The notes below the pieces were generated by a model. It saw nothing but the letters and a program-made list of their open reading frames with translations. It did not search any database and was not told the DNA's origin. Positions 14,232-21,615 of a stretch of DNA of 21,615 nucleotides are shown piece after piece. The translations under genes and the position numbers were made by a program. Position 1 is the stretch's first letter. Each line of letters starts with the position of its first letter. Source of the DNA: CAYTEO01 sp964436825 (GTDB lineage Bacteria; Krumholzibacteriota; Krumholzibacteriia; LZORAL124-64-63); assembly GCA_964436825.1 (NCBI GenBank), contig CAYTEO010000044.1:1-21615 (forward strand), read 5' to 3'.

Positions 14232-14514
14232 GGCGGTCTCCTTTCCTTCGGTTCCTGGGGACGCCCGGTGCGGACTGCATCACCGGGATCCGACGCGCCA
14301 ATAGTTAGCGTCCTTTGCAACTAGCATCAAGGGAAAACTGGCGGAAAAACCACTTCATTGTCAATCCAAAAACATGTGCCATTGCCGGCACTCAACGTCT
14401 CGTTGACAGGCCCCGGCACCGGTCGCACTCTACAGGATCGATCAGGGAGGTCGATAGAGGGGGGCGACACGACTCGTTTTCCGATCTGCCACGGATTCCA
14501 TCGCAGGAGGCGAC
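14232..14514. other. Divergent intergenic region with AT-richer core
   Basis: There is no gene here. The stretch 14296-14405 is clearly less GC-rich than its surroundings, as expected for back-to-back promoters. Two perfect TTGACA hexamers occur (minus strand at 14359-14364; plus strand at 14403-14408), but neither has a convincing -10 at 16-18 bp. For the minus strand, TTGATG-N17-TAACTA is a weak candidate. The porin-like gene has AAGGAG before its start and the transporter gene has AGGAGG. Confidence 0.6.
14392..14406. promoter_or_regulatory. Small dyad overlapping a TTGACA box
   Basis: TCAACG-TCT-CGTTGA is a perfect 6+6 bp dyad whose right arm overlaps the plus-strand TTGACA at 14403-14408, about 110 bases before the transporter gene. 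It could be an operator. The dyad is short enough to occur by chance. Confidence 0.3.
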
Positions 14515-16098
14515 ATGAACACCGGATGGTCAAGGTTCCTCTTCCCCGCGCTGGCCCTGCTGGTGATCGCGGGCGTCTTCGTCCCGGCGGGCCACGCCGC
14601 GCCGCCGACCGACCACCCCGCCGCCGCGTCCGTCGCCAGGGCGGACCACCAGGCGTCCGGCCCCCGGGCCGACACCGGGCACGTCTCCGGTGGCGAGCAA
14701 GGTGAACACGGTGGCGCCCACGCCGAGCACGAGCCCGGCCTGGGCTCCCGGCTCCCCCTCTGGAGCGCCCTGCCCTTCGTGGGCATCCTGCTCTCGATCG
14801 CCGTCTTCCCCCTGGTGGCGCCCCACTTCTGGCACCGCCACTTCCCCAAGGTCTCCGCCTTCTGGGCGGCGGTCTTCGCCCTGCCCTTCCTGCTGGCCTT
14901 CAAGGGGGAGGCGCTGCAGGCCATCATCCACATCTACGTGGTGGACTACATCCCGTTCATCATCCTGCTGTGGGCCCTGTTCACCGTGGCCGGCGGGATC
15001 TTCGTGGGCGGCGCGCTGCGCGGCTCGCCCCGCATGAACATCCTCCTGCTGCTGATCGGGACGCTGCTGGCCTCCTGGATCGGCACCACCGGCGCGGCCA
15101 TGGTCATGATCCGCCCGGTGATCCGGGCCAACGCCTGGCGGCGCTACAAGGTCCACGTCATCGTCTTCTTCATCTTCCTGGTGGCCAACATCGGCGGGTC
15201 GCTCACCCCGCTGGGTGATCCCCCCCTCTTCCTCGGTTTCCTGCACGGCGTGCCGTTCTTCTGGGTGACGACGAACATCCTGAGGGAGATGGCCACCGTC
15301 ACGCTGCTGCTGCTGGCCGTCTTCTTCGCCCTGGACACGTACTACTTCCGCAAGGAGGGCCCCGCGCCCGACGACGGCAACGGCGAGGGGATCCGCATCG
15401 AGGGACTGCACAACCTGGTCTTCCTGCTGGGTGTGATGGGGGGCGTGCTGTTCTCCGGCTCGGTCAAGCTGGGCACGATCCACCTGATCGGCCACGTCTC
15501 CGTGGAGGTGCAGAACGTTGTCCGGGACCTGTTCCTGATCCTGATGGGGCTGCTCTCGCTGCGCACGACCAGCAAGGGCACCCGGGAGCGGAACGAGTTC
15601 TCCTGGTTCCCCATCCAGGAGGTGGCCTACCTCTTCGCCGGGATCTTCATGACGATCATCCCCGCCCTGGCGATCCTGCAGGCGGGCAAGGAGGGGGCGC
15701 TGGGCGGCCTGATCGAGTTCGTCAGCTCGCCGGCCCGCTACTTCTGGGTCACCGGCGGACTGTCCAGCTTCCTGGACAACGCCCCCACCTACCTGACCTT
15801 CTTCAACAGCGCCCTGGGCAGCTTCGGGATGCCCGAGAGCGCCGTGCCGGGAGCGCTGGGCTACGTGGCGGGGATCGCGGCCAATCCCCACTTCATCGAG
15901 GACCTGACGGCCATCAGCGCCGGCGCGGTCTTCATGGGGGCGAACACCTACATCGGCAACGCTCCCAACTTCATGGTCAAGTCGATCGCGGAGGAGGCCG
16001 GCATCCCCATGCCCAGCTTCTTCGGCTACATGCTGAAGTACTCGCTGCCGATCCTGGTGCCGAGCTTCATCGTCGTGACACTGCTGTTCTTCAGCTAG
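14515..16098 (+). CDS. Sodium:proton antiporter/citrate-transporter-like membrane protein (NhaD/CitMHS_2 type)
   Basis: A 527-residue polytopic inner-membrane transporter. After a signal-like helix (8-28) comes an extracytoplasmic low-complexity stretch with seven His between residues 27 and 72. About 11-13 membrane helices follow from residue 80. Family-type segments include GTTGAAMVMIRPVIRAN, NIGGSLTPLGDPPLFLGFL and GGLSSFLDNAPTYLTFF, the paired ion-binding hairpin motifs of the ion-transporter superfamily (NhaD, ArsB, CitM). The DNAP motif fits the family annotated as putative citrate transport/sodium:proton antiport; the true ion is not decidable here. AGGAGG stands 4 bases before the ATG. 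It is followed after 7 bp by a soluble unknown gene on the same strand. The His-rich N-terminus could bind metal or protons. Confidence 0.9.
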   Translation: MNTGWSRFLFPALALLVIAGVFVPAGHAAPPTDHPAAASVARADHQASGPRADTGHVSGGEQGEHGGAHAEHEPGLGSRLPLWSALPFVGILLSIAVFPLVAPHFWHRHFPKVSAFWAAVFALPFLLAFKGEALQAIIHIYVVDYIPFIILLWALFTVAGGIFVGGALRGSPRMNILLLLIGTLLASWIGTTGAAMVMIRPVIRANAWRRYKVHVIVFFIFLVANIGGSLTPLGDPPLFLGFLHGVPFFWVTTNILREMATVTLLLLAVFFALDTYYFRKEGPAPDDGNGEGIRIEGLHNLVFLLGVMGGVLFSGSVKLGTIHLIGHVSVEVQNVVRDLFLILMGLLSLRTTSKGTRERNEFSWFPIQEVAYLFAGIFMTIIPALAILQAGKEGALGGLIEFVSSPARYFWVTGGLSSFLDNAPTYLTFFNSALGSFGMPESAVPGALGYVAGIAANPHFIEDLTAISAGAVFMGANTYIGNAPNFMVKSIAEEAGIPMPSFFGYMLKYSLPILVPSFIVVTLLFFS

Positions 16099-16105
16099 GG
16101 GGGAC

Positions 16106-16708
16106 ATGATGGCCCAGAAAAAGACCAGCAACCGGGTCACCTTCTACCAGCTCACCCTGGTGGGCCCGGAGGAGCTGATCCACGGCTTCCTGACCGGCCT
16201 GGCCATCGGGTCCGGTCACCACGCGCACTGCTACTACACGGACCTCGAGGACATCGCCGAGCCGGAATCGCTGACCGAGAAGCTGGAGGAGTGGCTCAAG
16301 CGCAGCACCCGCCAGACGCGGGTCATCGTCGACCATCTGACCCGCCGCCTGATCCGCAAGCACCGCGAGCGGATGGTTGCCGAGACGGGGATCGTCCTGG
16401 AGGAGGAGCAGCGGGTCCGCGCCGCGCGCTTCTCCTTCCACTACCGCGCCTATGCTCCCCGCTACCGGGACGAGATCGACACGCTCCTGAAGGTGCTGCC
16501 GCGCGGCTGCCGGCTGCTGAACCACGAGCGCGAGGAGATCATCGACGAGAGCGCCAAGGGACCGGAGTTCTACACCCCGGCCCACGACTACGAGCTGCGC
16601 GGCAGCGCCGAGGTCCGCGGCCGGGTGGACCGGGTCATCGAGGCCCATCACCTGCTGGATTCCCATCCGCTGATCGAGCCGGACGAGATCGAGCTGGAAC
16701 TCGGCTGA
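16106..16708 (+). CDS. Conserved-looking soluble protein of unknown function, paired with the transporter
   Basis: I do not recognise a family. The 200-residue protein has no signal peptide or membrane segment and is rich in charged helices (ESLTEKLEEWLKR, HLTRRLIRKHRERM). Near the N-terminus GLAIGSGHHAHCYYTDLED clusters His38, His39, His41 and Cys42, which could bind a metal. A later strand-rich section (RAARFSFHYRAYAPRYRDEID) and the C-terminus DEIELELG suggest an alpha/beta fold. Tandem ATGs at 16106 and 16109 follow AGGGGGG; the second has the better spacing. With only 7 bp after the transporter stop it is almost certainly in the same operon and may regulate or assist it. Codon usage resembles its neighbours, so the gene is real. 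Confidence 0.82.
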   Translation: MMAQKKTSNRVTFYQLTLVGPEELIHGFLTGLAIGSGHHAHCYYTDLEDIAEPESLTEKLEEWLKRSTRQTRVIVDHLTRRLIRKHRERMVAETGIVLEEEQRVRAARFSFHYRAYAPRYRDEIDTLLKVLPRGCRLLNHEREEIIDESAKGPEFYTPAHDYELRGSAEVRGRVDRVIEAHHLLDSHPLIEPDEIELELG

Positions 16709-16716
16709 CCCGCCAG

Positions 16717-16741
16717 GGACGGTCGGTTCCGGAGACCGTCC
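16717..16741. terminator. 8-bp hairpin downstream of the 16106 gene
   Basis: Arms GGACGGTC (16717-16724) and GACCGTCC (16734-16741) pair perfectly around a 9-base loop, 8 bases after the stop codon. This may be an mRNA-end stem working with the stronger hairpin that follows. Confidence 0.45.
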
Positions 16742-16753
16742 GGGCCCGCGAGA

Positions 16754-16783
16754 AACGGCCCCCGGGACATCCCGGGGGCCGTT
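16754..16783. terminator. Bidirectional 14-bp hairpin between convergent genes
   Basis: Bases 16754-16767 are the exact reverse complement of 16770-16783, with CA at the centre. The hairpin lies between the converging ends at 16708 and 16808. On the minus strand the downstream arm is followed by TCTCGCGG, so there is only a trace of a T-run. Its position suits termination from both sides. Confidence 0.7.
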
Positions 16784-16807
16784 CGCGTGCGCTTGGCGGT
16801 GCCACCG

Positions 16808-19800
16808 CTACTTGACCAGCAGCATCTTCTGCAGCCGCTCCCCGTCGGGGGTGACCAGGCGGGCGAAGTAGACTCCCGCCCCCACGCTGCGGCCTGCGGC
16901 GTCGCGGCCGTTCCAGGTGACCTGCTGCACGCCGGCGGGCAGCTCCCCCTCGACCAGGGTCCGCACCAACCGGCCCGCCGGGTCGTAGATCCGCAGCGAG
17001 ACCCTCCCCTGCCGCGGCAGGGTGAACGTCAGGCGCGTGCTCGGATTGAACGGGTTGGGGTAGTTGGGGGCCAGGTCGAGCCGACGCGGCGCGTCCGGGG
17101 CCGCCGTCGTCAGGTCGGGAAGGGTCAGCCTCAGGCACCAGGAGTCGAGGGTCCCGGTATCGTAGCTGGCCAGATCCCTGACCCGCAGGATCCAGGCGCC
17201 GTCGGCCGGTTCGCCCAGCAGGGCGTCCAGGTTGCCGGCGGGAGCCAGCTCGTCCGGGTACCAGCCGTGGATGTCGTCCGTGCCGCCGCCGCTGCGGTCG
17301 TGCAGCGTGACGACCGTGCCCGACGGGGAGACGAGCTCGACGACCAGGTCTCCCTGGTAGGTATGGGTGATGTCGACCTGGACGGCCAGGCCGGAGACGT
17401 CCACGCCCGGGGCGGTGACGTAGAGGGTGTCGGCGACGCCGGCGGCGTCGTTGTCCGGGATCGCCAGCGCGGGCCCGGAGCAGGTCGTCTCCTCGACGGC
17501 CCTGTAGAGGGTCAGGGTGATACCGGTGATGGTCTGGCCGGCGGCGAGGGCGATCTCGGTCGTCGCCGTCGTCCAGCCCGCCTTGGTGGCCCGCAGGGTG
17601 TAGTTCCCGCCGAACAGGCCGGTCAGGGTGAACGACCCGTCCGTCCCGGTGACGACGCTGCCGCCGCCGGGAACGGCCGTGACGGTCACGCCGCCCGGGT
17701 CGCTGCCGGGCAGGACGACGGTCCCGCTGACGGCGGCGTCACCGACCTCCTCGGTCAGCAGCCAGGTGACGGCGTCCTCCAGCAGGTCGACGCGGGCGCC
17801 GGCCTCGGCGGCCGCGTAGTTGAAGGTGTAGTAGACGACCTGTCCCCCTTCGGGGGCCGGATTGGGATCGAAGCAGACGATGCTGCCCAGGGAGGGGTAG
17901 TCCGTCCAGGCGCCGGGAGCCTGCGCGTCCGCGGCGGGGGTGACGCGATCGGCGTCGCCGTACCCGACATAGGCGACCGGCACAGGGCCGCCCACGACGT
18001 TGGGAACGCTGACGGCGTGGTGGGCGGGATCGGCGATGAGCAGGTCACCGCTGCTGTCGCCGTCCCAGGCCAGGATGTGCAGGACGGACGCGGCGAAGGC
18101 GGCGTCGTCCTGGTGCAAGTAGGCGATCTCGCCCCCCTCGATCAGCAGGTGCCCCCCGCCCTGGACGTAGTTGACCAGGGCCGACCGCAGGACCGGATCC
18201 GACAGGTTGCTGGTGTTGCCGCCGCTGGCGACGACGAGGAGGTCGTAGCCCGGCCAGGTCGTCGGGTCGGTCGCCGCGGCGGTCTCGACGGTGACGGCGT
18301 AGCCCAGGTTCTCCAGGTCCACGGCCATCTCCGCCGCCGAGCGCGTGGCCCCGGGCTGGTAGGCGGGAGCGATCTCCTTGCCGGTCTTGGGGTCCAGCTT
18401 GGCCGGGACGGTCGCGCCCCGGGCACCGCCGTCGTCCACGATCAGGATGTTCCCCGCCGTGGGCTGGAGCGCGATGGCCTTGACCAGTTCCGGCTGGTCC
18501 ACGGTCAGGGCGAACGCCGCGGTCCGGTGGTACTGGGCCCTCACGGTGACGACGTAGTCGGCATACGGCAGGTCGGGAACGGTGAACGACCCGTCGGTCG
18601 TGTCGCACGCCGCCTCGGCGTAGAGATCCCCGTTGTCGGCGCGGAAGACCTGGACCGTCGCCGCCAGGGGCGAGCCGTCGACGGCGTCGGTGACCTTCCC
18701 GGTCAGCGTCCCGCGGGGCGCCGGGGCCAGGACGATGTCGTGGTCGTTGGGGCCGTACTGGAGGAAGATGTTCTCGCTGAACGGCAGGTAGCCGAACTGG
18801 TCGACGGTCAGCTCGTACTCGCCCACCGGTACGCTGTCGGGGACGGCGTAGTGGCCGCTGTCGTCGCAGACGGCGCTGAAGACGACCTGGCCGCCGGCGT
18901 GGCCGACGACGACGGCGCCGGCCACGTCGCCCGTGCCGTCGCCCACGTGGCCCGCCAGGGTGCCGTAGGGAACGATGACGTCGAAGGTCTCGCTGTAGAG
19001 GTCATGGCCCGGCAGGGCGATGGTGCCGGTGACGCTCCCCTGCTGGGTGACCGTCAGGGTCATCTCCGCGGCCGTCGTCGTCGTGTCGGCGCCACCGGGC
19101 AGCAGGGCGTGCAGCTCGGCGCCGCTCTCGCCCACCTGGGCGTGCAGGACGGCCGGCAGGTCCAGGGGGAAGGCGTCGGCCAGGCCGATGTCCGTGGTGA
19201 CGGTCAGGTCGGGCGAGGTCAGCGGCTGGGCCAGGACGGCCACCGGTGCGCGGAACAGGTCGTATTCGTCCCCGGGACGGCGGCCGACGATCTCGATCCC
19301 GGGACCGTAGGGGGCGTCGACCGGCACGACGGCCGTCCCTGTCGTGTCCGTCGTCACCGGTGTCGTCGCGTAGCCGAACCCCTCGGCCCAGACGTCGATG
19401 CCGGCCAGCGGCGTGATCCCGTCGGCGTCCAGGATCGTCACCGTGACGTCGGTCGGGGTCTGGACCGGGATCGTGTCGGGCGTGACGGTCACCTGGCTGG
19501 CCGCAGCGGCCGGCACCGTCTCGATGGCCGGCACGAGGTTGTAGCCGGTGACGGTCAACGTGACGTCGCCGGGAGTGGTCACCGGCTCGGCGAGGACGAC
19601 GTCCACGTGACCGGCGGCGTCGGCGACGCCGCTGCCGAGGATGACGCCGTCCCGCGACAGGCAGACCCGGGCGCCCGCCACGCCGGTCTCGACCGGGAAG
19701 ACCGTCTCGCCGAAGTGCAGGACAGGCGGATGGGTCACCGCCAGGGTCGCCGGCTCGTCGGTCCGCACGACCAGGGAGCAGTCGCCGAAGATGTTGTACT

Positions 19801-21469
19801 GCTCGATGAGCTTCTGTCCCTCGCCGGCGGGATAGTCGTCCAGGACCTGCATGCCGCCGTAGAAGTACAGGGCGCCGAGGGTGCGCGCCTGGTCGCCGAC
19901 CAGCAGGTCGACGGCGTGGGCCTGCATGACGGTCGGCGGAACCCAGTCGGCCAGGGTCGAGGCGGAGTAGCTGGCCACGGCGCCGGTGGGCTGGCTGACG
20001 GTCCCCGCCCGCAGCCACGCCTCGGCGAAGCAGGTCGCCAGGGAGAAGTCGCCGTTGGAGCAGGAGACGTCCAGGATCCAGGGGTGGGCCCAGCCGTTGG
20101 CCAGGTTGTCGATGTCGCTGTTGGCGAAGTAGACGCTGCCCCAGCTCGTCCCCGAGCCGTGGCCGAGGTAGTTGACGAGGCTGCGCCCGGCGTTCAGCGC
20201 GGCGGTGATGTCCGCCGTCGTGCCGGTGGGCTGGTAGATCTGGTCGACCTCGGTGAAGGTGTAGGCCAGCAGGTCGTCGCGCAGCAGGTCGCACCGCTCG
20301 TAGTCGGTGGGCGTGCCCTCGTTGCTGGCGATGCCGCAGGCCCGGTGGTACCAGGCGGCCGCGGCGCCGGTGTCGGGATCGCGCTCGTAGCGAATGAACT
20401 TGTTGACCTGGATCTGGACCTCGGTGGCGTTCTGGGCCGAGATCCGCGAGACGAACAGGTCGGGATAGGAGTCGCTGCCGGCGACCATGGCGTAGACGGG
20501 ATCGCTGTCGGCCCCCTCGTAGGGGCCGCTGTTGGTGGGCACGTCCTCGATGTCCCCCACCAGGACGACGTAGGTCAGTCCCTCCGGCTCGTTGTAGCGG
20601 GTCGTGATGGCGTCCCGGATGCCGGCGGCCGTGCCGCCGACGCTCGAGGTCGTGACGACCTCGACCGGGATCCCCTCCTGGATCTTCCACGCCACGAAGG
20701 GCTGGACGGCACCCAGGTAGGCATCGGCGGTCACGACGAGCATCCGGCCCGGGTGGGCGATCGTCTGGTACTTGGCCGGCGTCTCGTTGAGCAGCAGCCG
20801 GCGGTAGATGGCGGCGAACTGGGGATCGACACCGTCGTGGCGGACGGTCAGGACGTTCTTGCCGCCGCTGCCGCGGGTGACGACCTCCAGGACGATCCGG
20901 CGCAGGACGCGCAGGACGCCGCGGTCGAAGTCGTAGGCCACCGGGAAGATCCGCACGCCGACGCCGCGGACGTCGCGCAGCAGGAACGGCTCGGTCAGCT
21001 CGGCCGCCCGCTCCGGGTAGAGGCCGCCGCGCTCATACACCTTCCCGAAGGTGTAGGGCACCGTGGCGGGATCGATATCACGGGTCAGCGACCCCTTCGA
21101 CGGCAACGGCGGCGCGGCGGGGATCTCCTCCCACTCCTGTTGGACGATCTTCAGCTCCGGCGTTCCTGCCGGGGCGATGGCGATCGACCGGGCCACCAGC
21201 GGCAGGGACGGCTCGCCGGGGCGCAGCAGCGGCGCCCCGCCGGGCACCGTCACGACGCTGTAGGCGGCGGCGCCGACGGTCGTCTCGCCGATCTCGACGC
21301 CGGGCAGGGTCATCTCGATACGAACGGCGTCCACCGGTCCCGAGGCCTCCAGCCGCGGGGCCGCGGGTACGGCCAGGGGATCGGCCACGGGATGCCAGGC
21401 CGCCGTGGCGGCGGTTCCGAGCAGGAGCAGTCCTAGACAGAGCAGCAGGAACGAGTAGCGTGACGGCAT
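16808..21469 (-). CDS. Secreted multidomain C25 (gingipain-like) cysteine protease
   Basis: A 1553-residue exported protein. In order: signal peptide (1-24); a pro-region-like segment to about 230; a peptidase C25 domain at about 241-567 with catalytic His437 (NYLGHGSGTSWG) and Cys470 (LDVSCSNGDF); Ig-like domains (about 570-735); two carboxypeptidase-regulatory-like domains (about 836-915 and 918-1000); a Rossmann/glutamine-amidotransferase-like domain (about 1005-1240; NILIVDDGG, DLLVVASGG, GGHLLIEGGEIAY); a third regulatory-like domain (about 1247-1322); a proprotein-convertase P-domain (about 1330-1450); and a FlgD-like/type-A-sorting-like C-terminus (NYPNPFNPST, SLRIYDPAGRLVR, GVYFARL, ending KMLLVK). 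I chose the ATG at 21469 because GGGAG lies 8 bases before it; an in-frame ATG at 21496 adds nine residues without a ribosome site. Such C-termini direct type IX secretion in Bacteroidota, but no secretion gene is seen here. Confidence 0.93.
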   Translation of the reverse strand: MPSRYSFLLLCLGLLLLGTAATAAWHPVADPLAVPAAPRLEASGPVDAVRIEMTLPGVEIGETTVGAAAYSVVTVPGGAPLLRPGEPSLPLVARSIAIAPAGTPELKIVQQEWEEIPAAPPLPSKGSLTRDIDPATVPYTFGKVYERGGLYPERAAELTEPFLLRDVRGVGVRIFPVAYDFDRGVLRVLRRIVLEVVTRGSGGKNVLTVRHDGVDPQFAAIYRRLLLNETPAKYQTIAHPGRMLVVTADAYLGAVQPFVAWKIQEGIPVEVVTTSSVGGTAAGIRDAITTRYNEPEGLTYVVLVGDIEDVPTNSGPYEGADSDPVYAMVAGSDSYPDLFVSRISAQNATEVQIQVNKFIRYERDPDTGAAAAWYHRACGIASNEGTPTDYERCDLLRDDLLAYTFTEVDQIYQPTGTTADITAALNAGRSLVNYLGHGSGTSWGSVYFANSDIDNLANGWAHPWILDVSCSNGDFSLATCFAEAWLRAGTVSQPTGAVASYSASTLADWVPPTVMQAHAVDLLVGDQARTLGALYFYGGMQVLDDYPAGEGQKLIEQYNIFGDCSLVVRTDEPATLAVTHPPVLHFGETVFPVETGVAGARVCLSRDGVILGSGVADAAGHVDVVLAEPVTTPGDVTLTVTGYNLVPAIETVPAAAASQVTVTPDTIPVQTPTDVTVTILDADGITPLAGIDVWAEGFGYATTPVTTDTTGTAVVPVDAPYGPGIEIVGRRPGDEYDLFRAPVAVLAQPLTSPDLTVTTDIGLADAFPLDLPAVLHAQVGESGAELHALLPGGADTTTTAAEMTLTVTQQGSVTGTIALPGHDLYSETFDVIVPYGTLAGHVGDGTGDVAGAVVVGHAGGQVVFSAVCDDSGHYAVPDSVPVGEYELTVDQFGYLPFSENIFLQYGPNDHDIVLAPAPRGTLTGKVTDAVDGSPLAATVQVFRADNGDLYAEAACDTTDGSFTVPDLPYADYVVTVRAQYHRTAAFALTVDQPELVKAIALQPTAGNILIVDDGGARGATVPAKLDPKTGKEIAPAYQPGATRSAAEMAVDLENLGYAVTVETAAATDPTTWPGYDLLVVASGGNTSNLSDPVLRSALVNYVQGGGHLLIEGGEIAYLHQDDAAFAASVLHILAWDGDSSGDLLIADPAHHAVSVPNVVGGPVPVAYVGYGDADRVTPAADAQAPGAWTDYPSLGSIVCFDPNPAPEGGQVVYYTFNYAAAEAGARVDLLEDAVTWLLTEEVGDAAVSGTVVLPGSDPGGVTVTAVPGGGSVVTGTDGSFTLTGLFGGNYTLRATKAGWTTATTEIALAAGQTITGITLTLYRAVEETTCSGPALAIPDNDAAGVADTLYVTAPGVDVSGLAVQVDITHTYQGDLVVELVSPSGTVVTLHDRSGGGTDDIHGWYPDELAPAGNLDALLGEPADGAWILRVRDLASYDTGTLDSWCLRLTLPDLTTAAPDAPRRLDLAPNYPNPFNPSTRLTFTLPRQGRVSLRIYDPAGRLVRTLVEGELPAGVQQVTWNGRDAAGRSVGAGVYFARLVTPDGERLQKMLLVK

Positions 21470-21530
21470 GGGGCGACTCCCATCGCGTGGGTCCATTCTG
21501 TAAGGCGAGCGATGAACCGGCGGGACAACT

Positions 21531-21560
21531 ATTGTACCACGAAAGTTGTGTCACTGAAAG
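21531..21560 (-). promoter_or_regulatory. Promoter of the C25 protease gene
   Basis: On the minus strand TACAAT (21531-21536, 5/6 to -10) lies in an AT-rich patch, with a weak -35 (CTTTCA, 3/6) 18 bp upstream. The start near 21524 gives a leader of about 55 bases to the ATG at 21469. The poor -35 suggests dependence on an activator. Confidence 0.55.
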
Positions 21561-21566
21561 TGTGTC
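21541..21566. repeat. Direct repeat over the -35 region of the protease promoter
   Basis: GAAAGTTGTGTC (21541-21552) and GAAAGTGTGTC (21556-21566) are the same sequence apart from one extra T, spaced 15 bp. They span the -35 region of the promoter ending at 21531. This layout suits tandem binding of a regulator. The remaining bases to 21615 show nothing more that I can support. Confidence 0.5.
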
Positions 21567-21615
21567 CGGCCCGCATGCTGCAGCCGCCAGGGCATGCAGA
21601 CCGACGCGACACGCT

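Noticed and set aside
14359..14408. Two perfect TTGACA hexamers as -35 boxes
   Set aside because: Neither has an acceptable -10 at 16-18 bp; kept only as a note in the intergenic entry.
14530..16140. 536-codon minus-strand frame opposite the transporter
   Set aside because: The translation is Gln/His/Glu/Gly-rich without motifs; the plus strand encodes a clear polytopic transporter with a good ribosome site.
16787..21436. 1549-codon open frame on the plus strand
   Set aside because: It lies wholly opposite the C25 protease, has a Gly/Val/Asp/Arg-rich composition without domains, and is explained by high GC at third codon positions of the real gene.

Overview
The window is GC-rich DNA (roughly 70% by eye) from a Gram-negative-type bacterium. 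It carries 12 protein genes: ten on the minus strand, and two on the plus strand at 14515-16708. Long open frames opposite real genes are a by-product of the high GC. Outer-membrane barrels, a sigma-54 two-component system, and a huge secreted C25-family protease ending in a FlgD-like/type-A-sorting-like C-terminus suggest a member of the FCB superphylum (for example a Krumholzibacteriota- or Eisenbacteria-like lineage). That placement is inference, because there is no rRNA in the window. I saw no tRNA, rRNA, CRISPR array, transposase or phage gene.

Region 1 (1-3460) is housekeeping, read right to left: proS (archaeal/eukaryote-type prolyl-tRNA synthetase), then pdxS and pdxT, the two subunits of the pyridoxal-phosphate synthase. 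pdxT runs off the left edge. A perfect 26-bp palindrome lies between pdxS and pdxT. Upstream of proS, at 3318-3460, is a 143-bp element bounded by perfect 30-bp inverted repeats and enclosing two further perfect hairpins.

Region 2 (3461-8783) looks like one regulatory circuit. A membrane histidine kinase and an NtrC-type response regulator lie directly upstream of a two-gene operon. That operon encodes a signal-peptide protein built of four ~79-residue helical repeats and an outer-membrane beta-barrel protein, with the reading frames overlapping (GTGA). In the 171-bp gap between regulator and operon I find a sigma-54 -24/-12 promoter with exact consensus spacing and, about 118 bp upstream of its predicted start, a 7+7 bp palindrome suited to be the regulator's enhancer site. 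This is the best candidate for an undescribed system: a dedicated sigma-54 switch for a periplasm/outer-membrane pair of unknown function.

Region 3 (8812-12877) holds lipA (lipoyl synthase), a metallo-beta-lactamase-fold hydrolase whose stop overlaps the lipA start, and a DUF255/YyaL-type thioredoxin-domain protein that carries a signal peptide. All read leftward and may feed into the kinase-regulator pair. Region 4 (13005-16708) is a divergent pair: a porin-like barrel leftward, and rightward an NhaD/CitMHS_2-like ion transporter with a His-rich N-terminus followed closely by a soluble protein of unknown function. Two hairpins separate it from region 5 (16808-21469), the ~1550-residue secreted C25 (gingipain-like) multidomain protease, which has its own promoter at the right edge.
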